Numbered from the stretch's first letter, positions 28,478 to 38,405 are shown. The stretch is DNA of 64,000 nt from Rheinheimera sp. (GCF_030690345.1 NZ_JAUYGV010000007.1:1-64000); one strand, 5' to 3'. Made by a program: numbers and translations. The notes: generated by a model not told the origin, from the sequence alone.

Positions 28478-29332
28478 ATGATAGTGCCGTCAACCCCGCC
28501 GTTAGCCGGATCAGGCTTAGGCCTGCGCCGCGAAATGCTGAGCGATATACTTAGCGCTAAACCCGCTCAAATTGATTTTTTTGAAGTGGCGCCGGAAAAC
28601 TGGATCCCGTTTGGTGGCAAGCTGCAAAAACAGTTTGCTCAACTGGCCGAGCAGCATCGTTTTATTTGTCATGGTTTGTCGTTGTCAATTGGCAGCCCCG
28701 AGCCGCTGGATGTGGTGTTTGTGCGCCAGGTAAAGCAGTTTTTGCGCCGCTACAACATCAGTTTATACAGCGAGCATTTAAGTTATTGCTCCGGTGCCGG
28801 CCATTTGTACGATTTAATGCCGATCCCTTTTACGCAAGAAGCAGTAAGTTACGTGGCAAAACGGGTGCGCCAGGTGCAGGATATTCTTGAGCAACCTTTG
28901 GTGCTGGAGAACGTATCCTATTATGCCGCGCCTGGCCAGCAGATGTCTGAGCAGGATTTTACCCTTGCTGTGCTGCAGGAAGCAGATTGCCAGCTGCTGC
29001 TGGACGTGAACAATATTTATGTTAACTCGGTAAATCATCGTTATGACGCACTGCAGTTTTTGCGTGCTATGCCGGGTGAGCGTATTGCTTATTATCATAT
29101 TGCCGGCCACTTTAACGAAGCCGACGATTTACTGGTAGATACCCACGGGTCAGCGGTGACAGACCCGGTGTGGCAGTTACTGGTGCAGGCGTATCAGTTG
29201 CATGGTGTGAAACCTACGTTATTGGAGCGCGATTTTAATATCCCTGAGCTGAGCGTGTTATGCGAAGAGCTGGAGCAGATCAAAATGTTGCAGCAAGGCG
29301 CCGCTGCTGACGACCTGGCGTTAAGGGCTTAA
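28478..29332 (+). CDS. hvfB: DUF692 multinuclear non-heme iron oxidase (MNIO), HvfB/BufB
   Basis: MNIO enzymes use two or three iron atoms in a TIM barrel to oxidise peptide cysteines. The metal residues are visible in order: CHGLSLSIGS (His), YSEHLSY (Glu-His), LENVSYY (Glu-Asn), DVNNIYVN (Asp, Asn), YYHIAGH (His), VDTHG (Asp) and LLERDFNIPE (Glu). The 284 residues are normal for the family. It stops four bases before hvfC. With the EGKCG precursor upstream, the predicted reaction is modification of the cysteines of HvfA in the cytosol before export. Confidence 0.92.
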   Translation: MIVPSTPPLAGSGLGLRREMLSDILSAKPAQIDFFEVAPENWIPFGGKLQKQFAQLAEQHRFICHGLSLSIGSPEPLDVVFVRQVKQFLRRYNISLYSEHLSYCSGAGHLYDLMPIPFTQEAVSYVAKRVRQVQDILEQPLVLENVSYYAAPGQQMSEQDFTLAVLQEADCQLLLDVNNIYVNSVNHRYDALQFLRAMPGERIAYYHIAGHFNEADDLLVDTHGSAVTDPVWQLLVQAYQLHGVKPTLLERDFNIPELSVLCEELEQIKMLQQGAAADDLALRA

Positions 29333-29336
29333 ACCA

Positions 29337-30098
29337 ATGCAGTTTCAGCAGCTACAACAGGCGTTTATCGCCCATATTAAAGACCCGCAACAGCCGGCAC
29401 CTGCCGGGATTGAAGATCGGCGCATGGCGATTTACCGCGAGCTGTTTTTTAACAATGTGCAGGGCTTTGTCAGTACAGCTTTTCCGGTATTAAGGTCGTT
29501 ATATAACGATGCTGATTGGCAGCAGTTGGTGCGCCGCTTTTTTATCGGCTATCAGTGCAGCAGCCCGTACTTTTTGCATATTGCCGAACATTTTCTGCAT
29601 TACTTGCAACAAGACTACCAGATGGCTGAACAGGACCCGGTGTTTATGCTGGAGCTGGCGCACTATGAATGGGCAGAATTATATCTGGCGACCAAACAGC
29701 TGCCATGCGTTGAAACTGCTGTCAGCGCCGATCAGGTGGCCACCAGCGCACTACAGTTATCCGGGCTGAGTATGCTGCTGGCTTATCCATATCAGGTGCA
29801 TCAAATAAGTGTTGCTTACCAGCCGGCCCAACCTGGCGAAGTGCAGTGCTACCTGTTGTACCGTAATGTTGCAGATGAGGTGAAGTTTGTGCTGATTAAC
29901 CAGCTGACCGCGGCGTTATTGCAAACACTGCAGCAAGCCCCCGGCAGTACACAGCAGCAATTGGTACAGCAACTGTTACCGCTGTTACCGCAGTTTAATG
30001 CGTCGCAGTTACAACAGGGCGCTGTCAGTTTATTACAGGACTTTGCCGCAAAAGGTGTATTGGTGTCTTTTCAAGCAGGGCAAAATTCATTACCATAG
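29337..30098 (+). CDS. hvfC: HvfC/BufC family partner protein (DUF2063)
   Basis: The N-terminal half has the DUF2063 pattern (AFIAHIKDPQ, then RRMAIYRELFFNNVQGFVST and FPVLRSLYNDADWQQLVRRF). The C-terminal part carries a second domain like that of NGO1945. In characterised systems this protein binds the precursor leader and presents it to the MNIO enzyme. The 253 residues are of usual size. It is four bases after hvfB and certainly co-translated. The DoxX-like HvfD gene often found next is absent; a small membrane protein follows instead. Confidence 0.9.
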   Translation: MQFQQLQQAFIAHIKDPQQPAPAGIEDRRMAIYRELFFNNVQGFVSTAFPVLRSLYNDADWQQLVRRFFIGYQCSSPYFLHIAEHFLHYLQQDYQMAEQDPVFMLELAHYEWAELYLATKQLPCVETAVSADQVATSALQLSGLSMLLAYPYQVHQISVAYQPAQPGEVQCYLLYRNVADEVKFVLINQLTAALLQTLQQAPGSTQQQLVQQLLPLLPQFNASQLQQGAVSLLQDFAAKGVLVSFQAGQNSLP

Positions 30099-30135
30099 GC
30101 GCCCTTAATTTCGCTGATGACAGAAGAGAAGTGTA

Positions 30136-30255
30136 ATGGCAGACGAAAAGTTTAAAGAGTCGTTCAACCTGTGGCAATTTCTTGCCCTGGTGGCAGTATT
30201 CGTGTCCTTACTGTGCCTGGCGCCGATAGTGCGTTGGTTTCAAATTCTGGCATAA
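30136..30255 (+). CDS. 39-residue single-pass membrane protein
   Basis: The frame codes MADEKFKESFNLWQFLALVA and a further 19 residues, with one strong hydrophobic segment (about residues 14-32) and a charged N-terminus. GAGAAG lies upstream of the ATG and a strong terminator follows 20 bases after the stop, so it appears to be the last gene of the hvf transcript. I do not recognise the family. It may be a small partner of the hvf system or an unrelated small inner-membrane protein. Confidence 0.6.
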   Translation: MADEKFKESFNLWQFLALVAVFVSLLCLAPIVRWFQILA

Positions 30256-30272
30256 TACAGCAACAGTATTGA

Positions 30273-30297
30273 AGGCCGCCTGAGGGCGGCTTTTTTG
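30273..30297 (+). terminator. Terminator after the hvf operon
   Basis: GCCGCC (30275-30280), loop TGAG and GGCGGC (30285-30290) are followed by six T residues. Confidence 0.9.
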
Positions 30298-30332
30298 TCC
30301 CGGCCGGGACGCTTAATAAAAGGTTTTCCAAC

Positions 30333-30881
30333 ATGGATAAGCAAGCTTTAGCGCTTGAGTTAAAACAAGTTATTAAAACGGTTGTGGATTACCCGAAGCC
30401 GGGCATCGTATTTCGTGATGTGACCAGCCTGATGCAGGACGGCCCCAGTTTTAAAAAAGTCATCGACGCTTTTTGCCAGCTGTATGCAGATAAAGGCATT
30501 ACCAAGATTGTCGGCACTGAATCACGTGGCTTTATTTTTGGTGCGCCGCTGGCCTATGCGCTGGGTATTTCTTTTGTGCCGGTGCGTAAGCCGGGCAAAT
30601 TACCGCGCCAGCGTATTTCACAAAGCTATCAGCTGGAATATGGCGAAGATGCCTTAGAGTTGCATGCCGATGCGATAGTGCCGGGCGATAAAGTACTGCT
30701 GGTAGACGATTTGCTGGCCACCGGCGGCACTATAGATGCTACCGCTAAGCTGGTACGGCAACTGGGCGGCATTGTTGATGACGCTGCTTTTGTTATTGCT
30801 TTACCTGAGCTGGGTGGCGTAGCACGGCTGCAGCAGGCCGGGTTAAATATCCTCAGTTTGGTTGAGTATAGCGGCGAATAA
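30333..30881 (+). CDS. apt: Adenine phosphoribosyltransferase
   Basis: Apt salvages adenine with PRPP to AMP in the cytosol. The PRPP-binding motif [20 protein letters not shown] is near residue 120, [12 protein letters not shown] near residue 67, and the 182 residues match E. coli (183). AAAGG lies upstream of the ATG. It opens the conserved apt-dnaX-ybaB-recR-htpG-adk block and is 46 bases from dnaX. Confidence 0.97.
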   Translation: MDKQALALELKQVIKTVVDYPKPGIVFRDVTSLMQDGPSFKKVIDAFCQLYADKGITKIVGTESRGFIFGAPLAYALGISFVPVRKPGKLPRQRISQSYQLEYGEDALELHADAIVPGDKVLLVDDLLATGGTIDATAKLVRQLGGIVDDAAFVIALPELGGVARLQQAGLNILSLVEYSGE

Positions 30882-30927
30882 GTTTAGTCTGTGACAGATT
30901 ACCACAACCAAGATATCAGCAGCCGTT

Positions 30928-33096
30928 ATGAGTTATCAGGTATTAGCCCGTAAGTGGCGCCCGCAGCATTTTGCCCGCCTGGTTGGGCAGGACCACGTAA
31001 AAAATGCGCTGGGCAATGCGCTGAGTAATAACCGGCTGCATCATGCCTATTTATTTACCGGCACCCGTGGTGTCGGCAAAACGACCATAGCGCGTATTTT
31101 TGCCAAAAGCCTGAACTGTGAACAGGGAATTACAGCCACGCCCTGTGGCCAATGCTCTGCCTGCACTGAAATTGATGCCGGTAACTTTGTTGATCTGTTG
31201 GAAATTGATGCGGCCTCCCGCACCAAGGTAGAAGACACCCGAGATTTACTCGACAACGTGCAATATGCTCCCAGCCGCGGTCGCTTTAAGGTATACCTGA
31301 TAGATGAAGTGCATATGCTGTCTAAACACAGCTTTAATGCGCTGCTGAAAACCCTGGAAGAACCGCCGCCGCATGTCAAATTTCTGCTGGCTACTACTGA
31401 TCCGCAGAAGTTGCCGGTTACGGTTTTATCGCGCTGCCTGCAGTTTAATTTACTGGCGTTAAGCCCGCTGCAAATAGAGCAGCATCTGGCGTTTGTGCTT
31501 GGTGAAGAGCAAATACCCTTTGAACAAAGCGCACTGACGCTGTTGGCGCGCGCGGCCAAAGGCAGTTTACGCGATTCGTTAAGCTTAACCGATCAGGCTA
31601 TTGCGCAAAGTAATGCCAATATTACCCTGGATACGGTGCGTACCATGCTGGGCTTTTTGGATCAAAGCTGGGCGCAGCAATTGTTGCAGGCCATTTTGGC
31701 GCAAGATGCAGCGCAGCTGCAAATTCAGCTGGCAGCGCTGGTACAGCAACAAAGTAATTTTGCTCAGGTATTAGACGACATGTTGTCTATCCTGCACCTG
31801 GCAGCGTTAACCCAGTTTAGTGACAATGCCGCGGCCTTTTCTGAACAGCAGGCTTTTGTGCGCCAACTGGCGGATACTTTAGCGCCGGCTCAGGTGCAGC
31901 TGTACTATCAGCTGTTGATCAGCGGCAAAAAAGAGCTGCCTTATGCACCGGACCCGTTAACCGGTCTGGAGATGGCCTTATTGCGGGCGATGGCGTTTGT
32001 GCCGGAGACACTAAGTAACGCGGCAGCACCGGCTAAAGCCCCAATAGCGTTGCCGCTTTCTGCTGCCACAGCAGTGCAAGCCCGCGCTACAGAGGCTAAC
32101 AGCGCACAAGCTGTAACAGAAACGCCTGCAGAAACTCCAGTAATACCTGCTGTTGCTGCAGAGCCTGCGGTACCGGCAGCCGCCGGCACAGACCACAACC
32201 TTACAGCAGCGGCGGCCTTACCGGTTGACGGCGATATACCAGCAAACCGCGTTGCTCAGCCGGAAACGCAAACCCGCCCAGCAGCGGATGCTGCAGAGCA
32301 TAGCGCCGGTATTGATCCGGTAACGGCGCGCATTATGGCGCGGCGTGGCGTACAGGTAACTGCGGCGCCGGAGCCAAAAAAGCCTGAGCGCCGTGAGGCG
32401 CCGCATGCTGCAATCGCGCCTGAGCGCCAGGGCAGGGCCGCAGCGACTGCTGTGTCGTCCCCTGATGTGCCGCCGCAAGCTACCCCTCTACCAACTCCGG
32501 CAGCGGCTACGGCATCTGCGGAACCTGAGCGGCACAGTGACGATGCTTACGAGCCGGATGATAGCGACATGCCGCAATATGATGCGGCAGCGGCGGATGC
32601 ATTATGGCAACAGTACGAGCAGGATGTGCAGCACGTTGCTGCGCCGCCGGTGGCGCAGGCCCCGACACACAGTTTTGATGGCAGTATTAATGAGCAGAAT
32701 TTTTCCGTCCGTTTTGCAGCTCAGGTTGATGCCTGGGCTGCGCGGGTAGAAAGCCTCGATACCGGCGGCTTAAGCCGGCTGTTTTTACTCAATGCCGCTA
32801 TGCAACTGGATGGTAATAAGCTGAGTTTAACCGTGGCGCAAAGCCAGCAGCATCTGGATAAAGATAGCTTTCGTACTAAGTTACAACAGGTGCTGGAGCA
32901 CAGTTTCAATCAGCCATTGAGCATTGCTATTACCTATCAGAGCGAGGTGGCGCAAAGCCCGTTATCTATCCAACAGAAAATTGTGCAGGAACGCTTTGGT
33001 TATGTCAGCCGGCTGCTGCAGGAAGACGAAAAAGTACAGCAACTGCAACAGCTGTTTGATGCACAGCTGCTACCCGATACCATAGTGGTAAACTAG
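30928..33096 (+). CDS. dnaX: DNA polymerase III tau/gamma subunits
   Basis: DnaX is the clamp-loader ATPase and, as tau, links the polymerases to DnaB. Walker A GTRGVGKTTIARIF starts near residue 44, followed by four zinc cysteines (CEQG...CGQCSAC), the Walker B region YLIDEVHML and the SRC motif. Residues 370-600 are a low-complexity Ala/Pro-rich linker, then the C-terminal polymerase-binding domain. Tau is 722 residues. A slippery A AAA AAG at 32376-32382 with a following hairpin predicts a -1 shift to a stop at once, giving a gamma form of about 486 residues as in E. coli. Confidence 0.97.
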   Translation: MSYQVLARKWRPQHFARLVGQDHVKNALGNALSNNRLHHAYLFTGTRGVGKTTIARIFAKSLNCEQGITATPCGQCSACTEIDAGNFVDLLEIDAASRTKVEDTRDLLDNVQYAPSRGRFKVYLIDEVHMLSKHSFNALLKTLEEPPPHVKFLLATTDPQKLPVTVLSRCLQFNLLALSPLQIEQHLAFVLGEEQIPFEQSALTLLARAAKGSLRDSLSLTDQAIAQSNANITLDTVRTMLGFLDQSWAQQLLQAILAQDAAQLQIQLAALVQQQSNFAQVLDDMLSILHLAALTQFSDNAAAFSEQQAFVRQLADTLAPAQVQLYYQLLISGKKELPYAPDPLTGLEMALLRAMAFVPETLSNAAAPAKAPIALPLSAATAVQARATEANSAQAVTETPAETPVIPAVAAEPAVPAAAGTDHNLTAAAALPVDGDIPANRVAQPETQTRPAADAAEHSAGIDPVTARIMARRGVQVTAAPEPKKPERREAPHAAIAPERQGRAAATAVSSPDVPPQATPLPTPAAATASAEPERHSDDAYEPDDSDMPQYDAAAADALWQQYEQDVQHVAAPPVAQAPTHSFDGSINEQNFSVRFAAQVDAWAARVESLDTGGLSRLFLLNAAMQLDGNKLSLTVAQSQQHLDKDSFRTKLQQVLEHSFNQPLSIAITYQSEVAQSPLSIQQKIVQERFGYVSRLLQEDEKVQQLQQLFDAQLLPDTIVVN
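32376..32401 (+). other. Programmed -1 frameshift signal in dnaX
   Basis: The heptamer A AAA AAG (32376-32382) is in the tau frame as CCA AAA AAG. After a -1 slip the next codons are GCC then TGA (32385-32387), so gamma would end Lys-Lys-Ala. Five bases downstream, GCGCC-GTGA-GGCGC (32388-32401) forms a hairpin. A GGAG lies just upstream, closer than the stimulatory site in E. coli. Confidence 0.85.
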
Positions 33097-33136
33097 CGGT
33101 TTAAGCTGTGCGTTAAGTGCGCATAACTTGTATTTT

Positions 33137-33162
33137 GGCGACGAAGTTATTATCTTGTCGCC
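33137..33162 (+). other. Intercistronic hairpin between dnaX and ybaB
   Basis: GGCGAC-g-AAG pairs with CTTGTCGCC around a TTATTAT loop. There is no T run, so this is more likely an mRNA-processing or stability element than a terminator. The rest of the 128-base gap shows nothing certain. Confidence 0.5.
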
Positions 33163-33224
33163 GGTAAAAGGTCAGTGTCCGATACACTGCTACTTCAACT
33201 TAATTTTACGGCAGGTACAAAGCT

Positions 33225-33551
33225 ATGTTTAAAGGCGGTATGGGCAACATTATGAAGCAGGCGCAAGCCATGCAGGAAAAAATGCAGAAAATGCAGGCTG
33301 AAGTCGCGGCGATGGAAGTGACCGGTGAAGCTGGTGCCGGGCTGGTAAAAGTAACCATGCTGGGCAATCACAATGTACGCCGTGTCAGTATTGACGACAG
33401 CCTGATGCAGGATGACAAAGATATGCTGGAAGATTTAATTGCCGCGGCAATTAACGACGCGGTGCGCCGTGTTGATGAAACCAGCAAAGAAAAAATGGCT
33501 TCAGTTACCGGCGGCCTGCAATTGCCACCGGGTATGAAAATGCCATTCTGA
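33225..33551 (+). CDS. ybaB: YbaB/EbfC family nucleoid-associated protein
   Basis: This small dimeric DNA-binding protein affects nucleoid structure and is nearly always next to recR. The 108 residues match E. coli (109). The N-terminal [20 protein letters not shown] helix and the end [13 protein letters not shown] are typical. The stop overlaps the recR start (TGATG-type overlap of one base), so the two are translationally coupled. Confidence 0.96.
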   Translation: MFKGGMGNIMKQAQAMQEKMQKMQAEVAAMEVTGEAGAGLVKVTMLGNHNVRRVSIDDSLMQDDKDMLEDLIAAAINDAVRRVDETSKEKMASVTGGLQLPPGMKMPF

Positions 33552-34153
33552 TGAGCCGTCATACGCCGCTGGTGCAACAACTTATTGATGCACTGCGTAT
33601 TTTGCCGGGCGTCGGACCGAAATCTGCGCAGCGCATGGCGTTTTCGTTGTTAGAACGTAACCGCGAGGGCGGCCTGCAGTTGGGCGCTGCACTTAGCGCT
33701 GCGATGAATAAAGTGGGCCATTGCCAGCAATGCCGTACTTTTTGCGAAACCGAGCTGTGCCATATTTGCACTGACCCTGCTCGCGCGGCAGATGGCATTA
33801 TTTGTGTGGTAGGCTCTGCGGCAGATCAAATGGCGATTGAGCAAACCGGCCAGTTTAAAGGGCGCTATTTTGTACTGCAGGGCTATTTGTCGCCGCTGGA
33901 TGGCATAGGTCCACAAGATTTGGGGCTGGATAAACTCAGCAACTTATTGGCGACAGCCGGTGTTACCGAACTTATTCTGGCGACCAACCCAACGGTAGAG
34001 GGCGATGCCACTGCATTTTATATTGCTGAGCTGTGCCATAAGCACCGGGTAAAGGTGTCGCGCATTGCCCAGGGCATTCCGGTTGGCGGTGAGTTGGAGT
34101 TTGTCGATGGCACTACGCTGTCGCATGCTTTTAGTGGTCGCAAAGCCTTCTGA
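33551..34153 (+). CDS. recR: Recombination mediator RecR
   Basis: RecR, with RecO and RecF, loads RecA at gaps. The N-terminal helix-hairpin-helix ([17 protein letters not shown]), the four-cysteine zinc finger [16 protein letters not shown] and the Toprim domain ([19 protein letters not shown], then [13 protein letters not shown]) are all intact. Length is 200 residues (E. coli 201). It starts on the last base of ybaB. Confidence 0.97.
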   Translation: MSRHTPLVQQLIDALRILPGVGPKSAQRMAFSLLERNREGGLQLGAALSAAMNKVGHCQQCRTFCETELCHICTDPARAADGIICVVGSAADQMAIEQTGQFKGRYFVLQGYLSPLDGIGPQDLGLDKLSNLLATAGVTELILATNPTVEGDATAFYIAELCHKHRVKVSRIAQGIPVGGELEFVDGTTLSHAFSGRKAF

Positions 34154-34167
34154 TTATTATAACCCTG

Positions 34168-34195
34168 CTTGAAATCCGGTTAATCCTCCCCATAT
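34168..34195 (+). promoter_or_regulatory. RpoH (sigma-32) heat-shock promoter of htpG
   Basis: CTTGAA (34168-34173), a 14-base spacer and CCCCATAT (34188-34195) match the sigma-32 consensus (CTTGAA and CCCCATNT) at every defined base. The leader to htpG would be about 65 bases. Confidence 0.85.
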
Positions 34196-34268
34196 TAGTT
34201 GTCAGTGTTTGGCTGCCGGTGCAGCCTGCGTAATAACTGTCAAACTTTAATGTTCGGGGATAAACACA

Positions 34269-36203
34269 ATGAGTGACACCACAGCCACTTCTAGCGGCCA
34301 AAAGCAAACCCATGGCTTTCAGGCAGAAGTAAAACAACTGCTGCAGCTGATGATCCATTCACTGTATTCCAACAAAGAAATTTTCCTGCGCGAGTTGGTA
34401 TCTAACGCTTCAGACGCGGCTGATAAACTGCGCTTTCTGGCGTTGTCAGACGGCAGCCTGTACGGCGATGACGGCGAGTTGCGGGTACGTATAAGCCTGG
34501 ATGAAGCCGCCCGTACCTTAACGGTAAGCGATAACGGTATCGGCATGACGCAGGAAGAAGTGATAAGCCATTTGGGCACTATTGCTAAATCCGGCACCAA
34601 AGAATTTTTCTCGCAGTTATCCGGCGACCAAAGCAAAGACTCCAAGTTAATCGGTCAGTTTGGTGTAGGGTTCTACTCTGCCTTTATCGTGGCCGACAAA
34701 GTAACGGTACGTACACGCAAAGCCGGTGCTGCCGCCAATGAAGCCATTGAATGGGAATCGGCCGGCGAGGGCGATTACAGCATTACAGCCATCAGCAAAG
34801 ACAGCCGTGGTACTGAGATAGTGCTGCACCTGCGCGAAGGTGAAGACGAGTTCTTAAACCGCTGGAAGGTAGAGAGCATTGTTACCAAGTACTCAGACCA
34901 TATCAGCATTCCGGTAGAGTTATGGCAGGAAGAGCAGCCGGAGCGCGATGGCGCTGACGGCGAAAAAATTGCCGCTGTGCCCGGCCACTGGCAGGCAGCC
35001 AATAAGGCTACTGCGCTGTGGACCCGTGATAAATCTGATATTACCGATGACGAGTATCAGGAATTCTACAAACATATTTCGCACGACTGGAGCGAGCCGT
35101 TAAGCTGGAGCCACAATAAAGTAGAGGGTAACAGCAATTACACCAGCTTACTTTATGTGCCGAAAAAAGCACCGTTTGATATGTGGAACCGCGAAGCACA
35201 ACATGGCCTGAAGCTTTATGTGCAGCGCGTATTTATTATGGATGATGCCGAGCAATTTATGCCGGCTTACCTGCGCTTTATCAAAGGTGTGCTGGATTCA
35301 AGCGATTTACCGCTGAACGTGTCGCGTGAAATTCTGCAAGACACCAAAGTCACCCAAACTCTGCGTAAAGGTTGCAGCAGCCGCGCGCTGAAAATGCTTG
35401 ATAAGCTGAGTAAAGATGCAGAGCAATATCAGGCATTCTGGACAGAATTCGGCCAGGTGTTAAAAGAAGGCCCGGCAGAAGATATGGCTAACAAAGAGCA
35501 AATTGCTGCTCTGCTGCGCTTTGCCTCAACCCACAATGACGACAGCACACAGAACGTCGCATTGGCTGATTACATCAGCCGGATGAAAGAAGGCCAGGAC
35601 GAGATTTACTATATCGTGGCTGACAGCTATGCCGCGGCTAAACATAGCCCGCATTTGGAAGTGCTGCGTAAAAAAGGCCTTGAAGTGCTGCTGTTATCCG
35701 ACCGCATCGACGAATGGCTGGTGCAGCATTTAACCGAATTTGACGGTAAAAAACTGCGTTCTGTGGCTAAAGGCGGTTTAGATTTATCCAAGCTGGATGA
35801 TGAAGAAACGAAAAAGGCACAGCAGGACGCGGAACAGGCGTTTGCCGATGTTATCGGCCGCTTTAAAACAGCGCTGGGCGACCAGGTTAAAGATGTCAAA
35901 GTCAGCCACCGTTTAACCGAGAGCCCGGCTTGTGTGGTGACGGACGAGTTCGATATGAGCACGCAGATGATCAAGCTGATGGAGTCGGTGGGCCAAAAAG
36001 TGCCGGATGTGAAACCAATTTTTGAGCTGAACACTGAGCACCAGCTGGTAAAACGTATTGCCGATGAGCAGGATGAAGCGCGCTTTAAGCAATGGGCAGA
36101 GGTATTGCTGGAACAAGCCTTGTTGGCCGAACGCGGTAGCTTAAAAGACCCGGCGGCTTTTGTCGCCAGGCTGAATAATCTGTTGCTGTCGTTAGCTAAG
36201 TAA
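34269..36203 (+). CDS. htpG: Molecular chaperone HtpG (Hsp90)
   Basis: HtpG is the bacterial Hsp90, an ATP-dependent dimeric cytosolic chaperone. The N-terminal GHKL ATPase has [26 protein letters not shown] and [15 protein letters not shown]; the middle and C-terminal dimer domains follow. Length 644 is slightly longer than E. coli (624). A perfect-looking sigma-32 promoter lies upstream. A hairpin without a T run follows the stop and a chemoreceptor gene separates it from adk. Confidence 0.97.
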   Translation: MSDTTATSSGQKQTHGFQAEVKQLLQLMIHSLYSNKEIFLRELVSNASDAADKLRFLALSDGSLYGDDGELRVRISLDEAARTLTVSDNGIGMTQEEVISHLGTIAKSGTKEFFSQLSGDQSKDSKLIGQFGVGFYSAFIVADKVTVRTRKAGAAANEAIEWESAGEGDYSITAISKDSRGTEIVLHLREGEDEFLNRWKVESIVTKYSDHISIPVELWQEEQPERDGADGEKIAAVPGHWQAANKATALWTRDKSDITDDEYQEFYKHISHDWSEPLSWSHNKVEGNSNYTSLLYVPKKAPFDMWNREAQHGLKLYVQRVFIMDDAEQFMPAYLRFIKGVLDSSDLPLNVSREILQDTKVTQTLRKGCSSRALKMLDKLSKDAEQYQAFWTEFGQVLKEGPAEDMANKEQIAALLRFASTHNDDSTQNVALADYISRMKEGQDEIYYIVADSYAAAKHSPHLEVLRKKGLEVLLLSDRIDEWLVQHLTEFDGKKLRSVAKGGLDLSKLDDEETKKAQQDAEQAFADVIGRFKTALGDQVKDVKVSHRLTESPACVVTDEFDMSTQMIKLMESVGQKVPDVKPIFELNTEHQLVKRIADEQDEARFKQWAEVLLEQALLAERGSLKDPAAFVARLNNLLLSLAK

Positions 36204-36211
36204 CCGCTAAA

Positions 36212-36245
36212 GCCTTTGCTGTGGCCACAGGGCTGCAGCAAAGGC
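36212..36245 (+). terminator. Hairpin after htpG
   Basis: GCCTTTGCTG (36212-36221) pairs perfectly with CAGCAAAGGC (36236-36245), a 10-bp stem. No T run follows on the plus strand, so termination is not certain. Confidence 0.5.
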
Positions 36246-36344
36246 GCTTATCAACAAACCGGGTTTCTTCCGCGTTTATCCTATCTATATTGTAATCTGC
36301 TTCTATACTTTCAACAGCTTACCGTTACCGGCAAGGAGCAGCTT

Positions 36345-38276
36345 ATGTTTAATTTTTGGCGCAATATGGGCTTTGGTGGCCGGCTTACCGTGATTATGGT
36401 TAGCCTGCTGTTGGTGTCGATCCTGGTGCTGACCAGTTTAGTGTTTATTGAATACCGTAATTCGCAAACCCGCGCGGTGGTCAATACCTTACAAACCACC
36501 AGTGTGTTAAATGCCGACGCCTTTACCGATTGGTTGTTAGCACGGCAGGAGGAAATGCGCTACCTGGCACGGCTACCGCAAGCACAACAGCTACAATTGG
36601 ACGATACTGCAGTGTTAATGCAGCAGTTGGCGCAGGCTCAGGGCTATTACGACACTATTTTTGTCGTCGCTCCCTCTGGTAAGGGCATGGCCGGTGTCAG
36701 TTTTGTCAACGGTCAGGCACAAATTTTAGATGTTGCTGAAGCGAATGCTTTTGATGTCGCCGACAGGGCCTGGTTTAAGCAGGCTATCAGTGGCCGGGAT
36801 GCATTTTCGCAACCTATAGTGTCGCGCGCTACCGGTAACCGTATCAGTACTATTGCTATTCCTATCCGGCGTAATAATGAAATTGTTGCGGTAATGCGCG
36901 GAGCGGTGCAGCTGACGACTATTTTTGCCAGAGTGAATGATCTTAGCCGCAACGACTATACCGAAATTTATTTGCTCGACAGCGATGGTAAAGCCATCAC
37001 CCCTGCCGATTCGATTAAAAATACCGACCAGGCGTTGCAAACACAGGCAGCTCAGGGGATCCGGCAAAAACAAAGTGATATTGGTCAGTATAGCAATGCA
37101 GCCGGTACAACGGTAATTGGCAGCTACAGCTTTATTCCCATGCTGGGCTGGGGATTGGTATTGGAAAGTCGTGAATACGAAGCGCTGACAGAAGTGCGGG
37201 AAATGCTCTGGACCTTAATGATCATTTCTGCAGTGGTGTTACTGGTGGCAATAGTGGTTTGTATCAGCCTGGTGCGCACCATTACCCGTACCTTAGGCGG
37301 AGAGCCTGGTTACACGGCAAATATCGTGCATCAGGTAGCAACAGGCGATTTAACCGCCAGCGTGCGGTTAAAAGCCGGCGACAGTTCCAGCTTGCTGGCG
37401 TCAATCCATGTGATGCAGCAAAACCTGCGTACTATGTTGCTGCAAATCCGTGATTATTCCGATCAGGTCGCTGCGGCGGCAACAGAGCTGTCGCAAATTA
37501 ACGAGCAAACCCAGCGCGGCATTGAATTACAAAATACTGAGATTAACAGCTCGGCAGTGGCCATGAACCAAATGACCGCATCTTTGGAAGAAGTGTCACG
37601 TAATACCCAGCAAGCGGCAGACGCCGCAGGTGCGGCGGAAAAAGAAACGCAACAGGGCCAGTTAGTGGTAAGCCAAACCGTAAAAGATCTCGCCGGCTTG
37701 TCAACCGAGGTCAGCCGCGCGGCAGAGATTATTAATCATCTGAAACAAGACAGCGACAAGATAGGCAATATTTTACAGGTTATAGAGGGCATTGCAGAAC
37801 AAACCAACTTATTGGCGCTGAACGCAGCAATTGAAGCCGCCAGAGCCGGTGAAACCGGCCGCGGTTTTGCTGTCGTGGCGGATGAAGTAAGAACCCTCGC
37901 CAGCCGCACCAAAGACTCGACCACTGAAATTCAGCAGATGATTGAGAAGTTACAGCGTGGTACCGATAACGCGGTATCAGCAACTAACAAAAGCGAACAG
38001 GCAACCCGAAAAACTGCGGAGCAGGCCGGTAAGGCTGGTGATGCCTTAACCAGCATTAGTGCAGCAGTGTCGTTGATTAACGATACTGCGCAGCAAATAG
38101 CCAGTGCCACCGAGCAGCAAACCACGGTATCGCGGGATCTGAATAAAAATCTGCACAGCATCAGCGATGTGGCTTATCAGACGGCGGACAATGTTACCCA
38201 ATCAACTCAGGCCAGTGAATCATTAGCCGATTTGGCCGAGCAACTCAAAGCATTGTTAGCTAAGTTCAGGGTGTAA
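36345..38276 (+). CDS. Methyl-accepting chemotaxis protein with Cache sensor
   Basis: TM1 is at about residues 14-34, a periplasmic region of about 240 residues looks like a double Cache domain ([16 protein letters not shown] and [17 protein letters not shown] are typical), TM2 is near 290-315, then HAMP and a signalling domain whose tip is [20 protein letters not shown]. Cache domains often bind amino acids or organic acids; the ligand is not known. The ATG at 36345 has AAGGAG six bases upstream. An in-frame ATG at 36216 lies within the htpG hairpin and is unlikely. The gene interrupts the htpG-adk neighbourhood. Confidence 0.92.
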   Translation: MFNFWRNMGFGGRLTVIMVSLLLVSILVLTSLVFIEYRNSQTRAVVNTLQTTSVLNADAFTDWLLARQEEMRYLARLPQAQQLQLDDTAVLMQQLAQAQGYYDTIFVVAPSGKGMAGVSFVNGQAQILDVAEANAFDVADRAWFKQAISGRDAFSQPIVSRATGNRISTIAIPIRRNNEIVAVMRGAVQLTTIFARVNDLSRNDYTEIYLLDSDGKAITPADSIKNTDQALQTQAAQGIRQKQSDIGQYSNAAGTTVIGSYSFIPMLGWGLVLESREYEALTEVREMLWTLMIISAVVLLVAIVVCISLVRTITRTLGGEPGYTANIVHQVATGDLTASVRLKAGDSSSLLASIHVMQQNLRTMLLQIRDYSDQVAAAATELSQINEQTQRGIELQNTEINSSAVAMNQMTASLEEVSRNTQQAADAAGAAEKETQQGQLVVSQTVKDLAGLSTEVSRAAEIINHLKQDSDKIGNILQVIEGIAEQTNLLALNAAIEAARAGETGRGFAVVADEVRTLASRTKDSTTEIQQMIEKLQRGTDNAVSATNKSEQATRKTAEQAGKAGDALTSISAAVSLINDTAQQIASATEQQTTVSRDLNKNLHSISDVAYQTADNVTQSTQASESLADLAEQLKALLAKFRV

Positions 38277-38309
38277 CCCGCTACAACTTTAGTCGGGTAA
38301 GGTGCGGCT

Positions 38310-38341
38310 ACGGCTGAAAAAAATGTGATTTTCAGCCGTTT
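38310..38341 (+). terminator. Terminator after the Cache chemoreceptor
   Basis: ACGGCTGAAAA pairs with TTTTCAGCCGT around an eight-base loop, followed by a short TT. The rest of the 237-base gap holds AGACAA-ACTTC-TTGTCT (38426-38442), a small inverted repeat, and a TATAAT at 38474-38479. Confidence 0.7.
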
Positions 38342-38405
38342 GGCGTAAAAAAACGCAGCGATTGCTGTCTTTGCCCAGCTATACGACTAAAAGCCAATGA
38401 AATAG

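Noticed and set aside
28107-28493. Long leftward frames opposite hvfA (His/Leu/Pro/Ser repeats)
   Set aside because: They arise from the repetitive EGKCG codons read in reverse; hvfA has the leader, ribosome site and operon context.
31941-32478. Leftward frames opposite the dnaX linker
   Set aside because: They are shadows of the Ala/Pro-rich tau linker; no start signals.
36216-36344. N-terminal extension of the Cache chemoreceptor
   Set aside because: It lies in the htpG hairpin region; the ATG at 36345 has AAGGAG and puts TM1 at the N-terminus.
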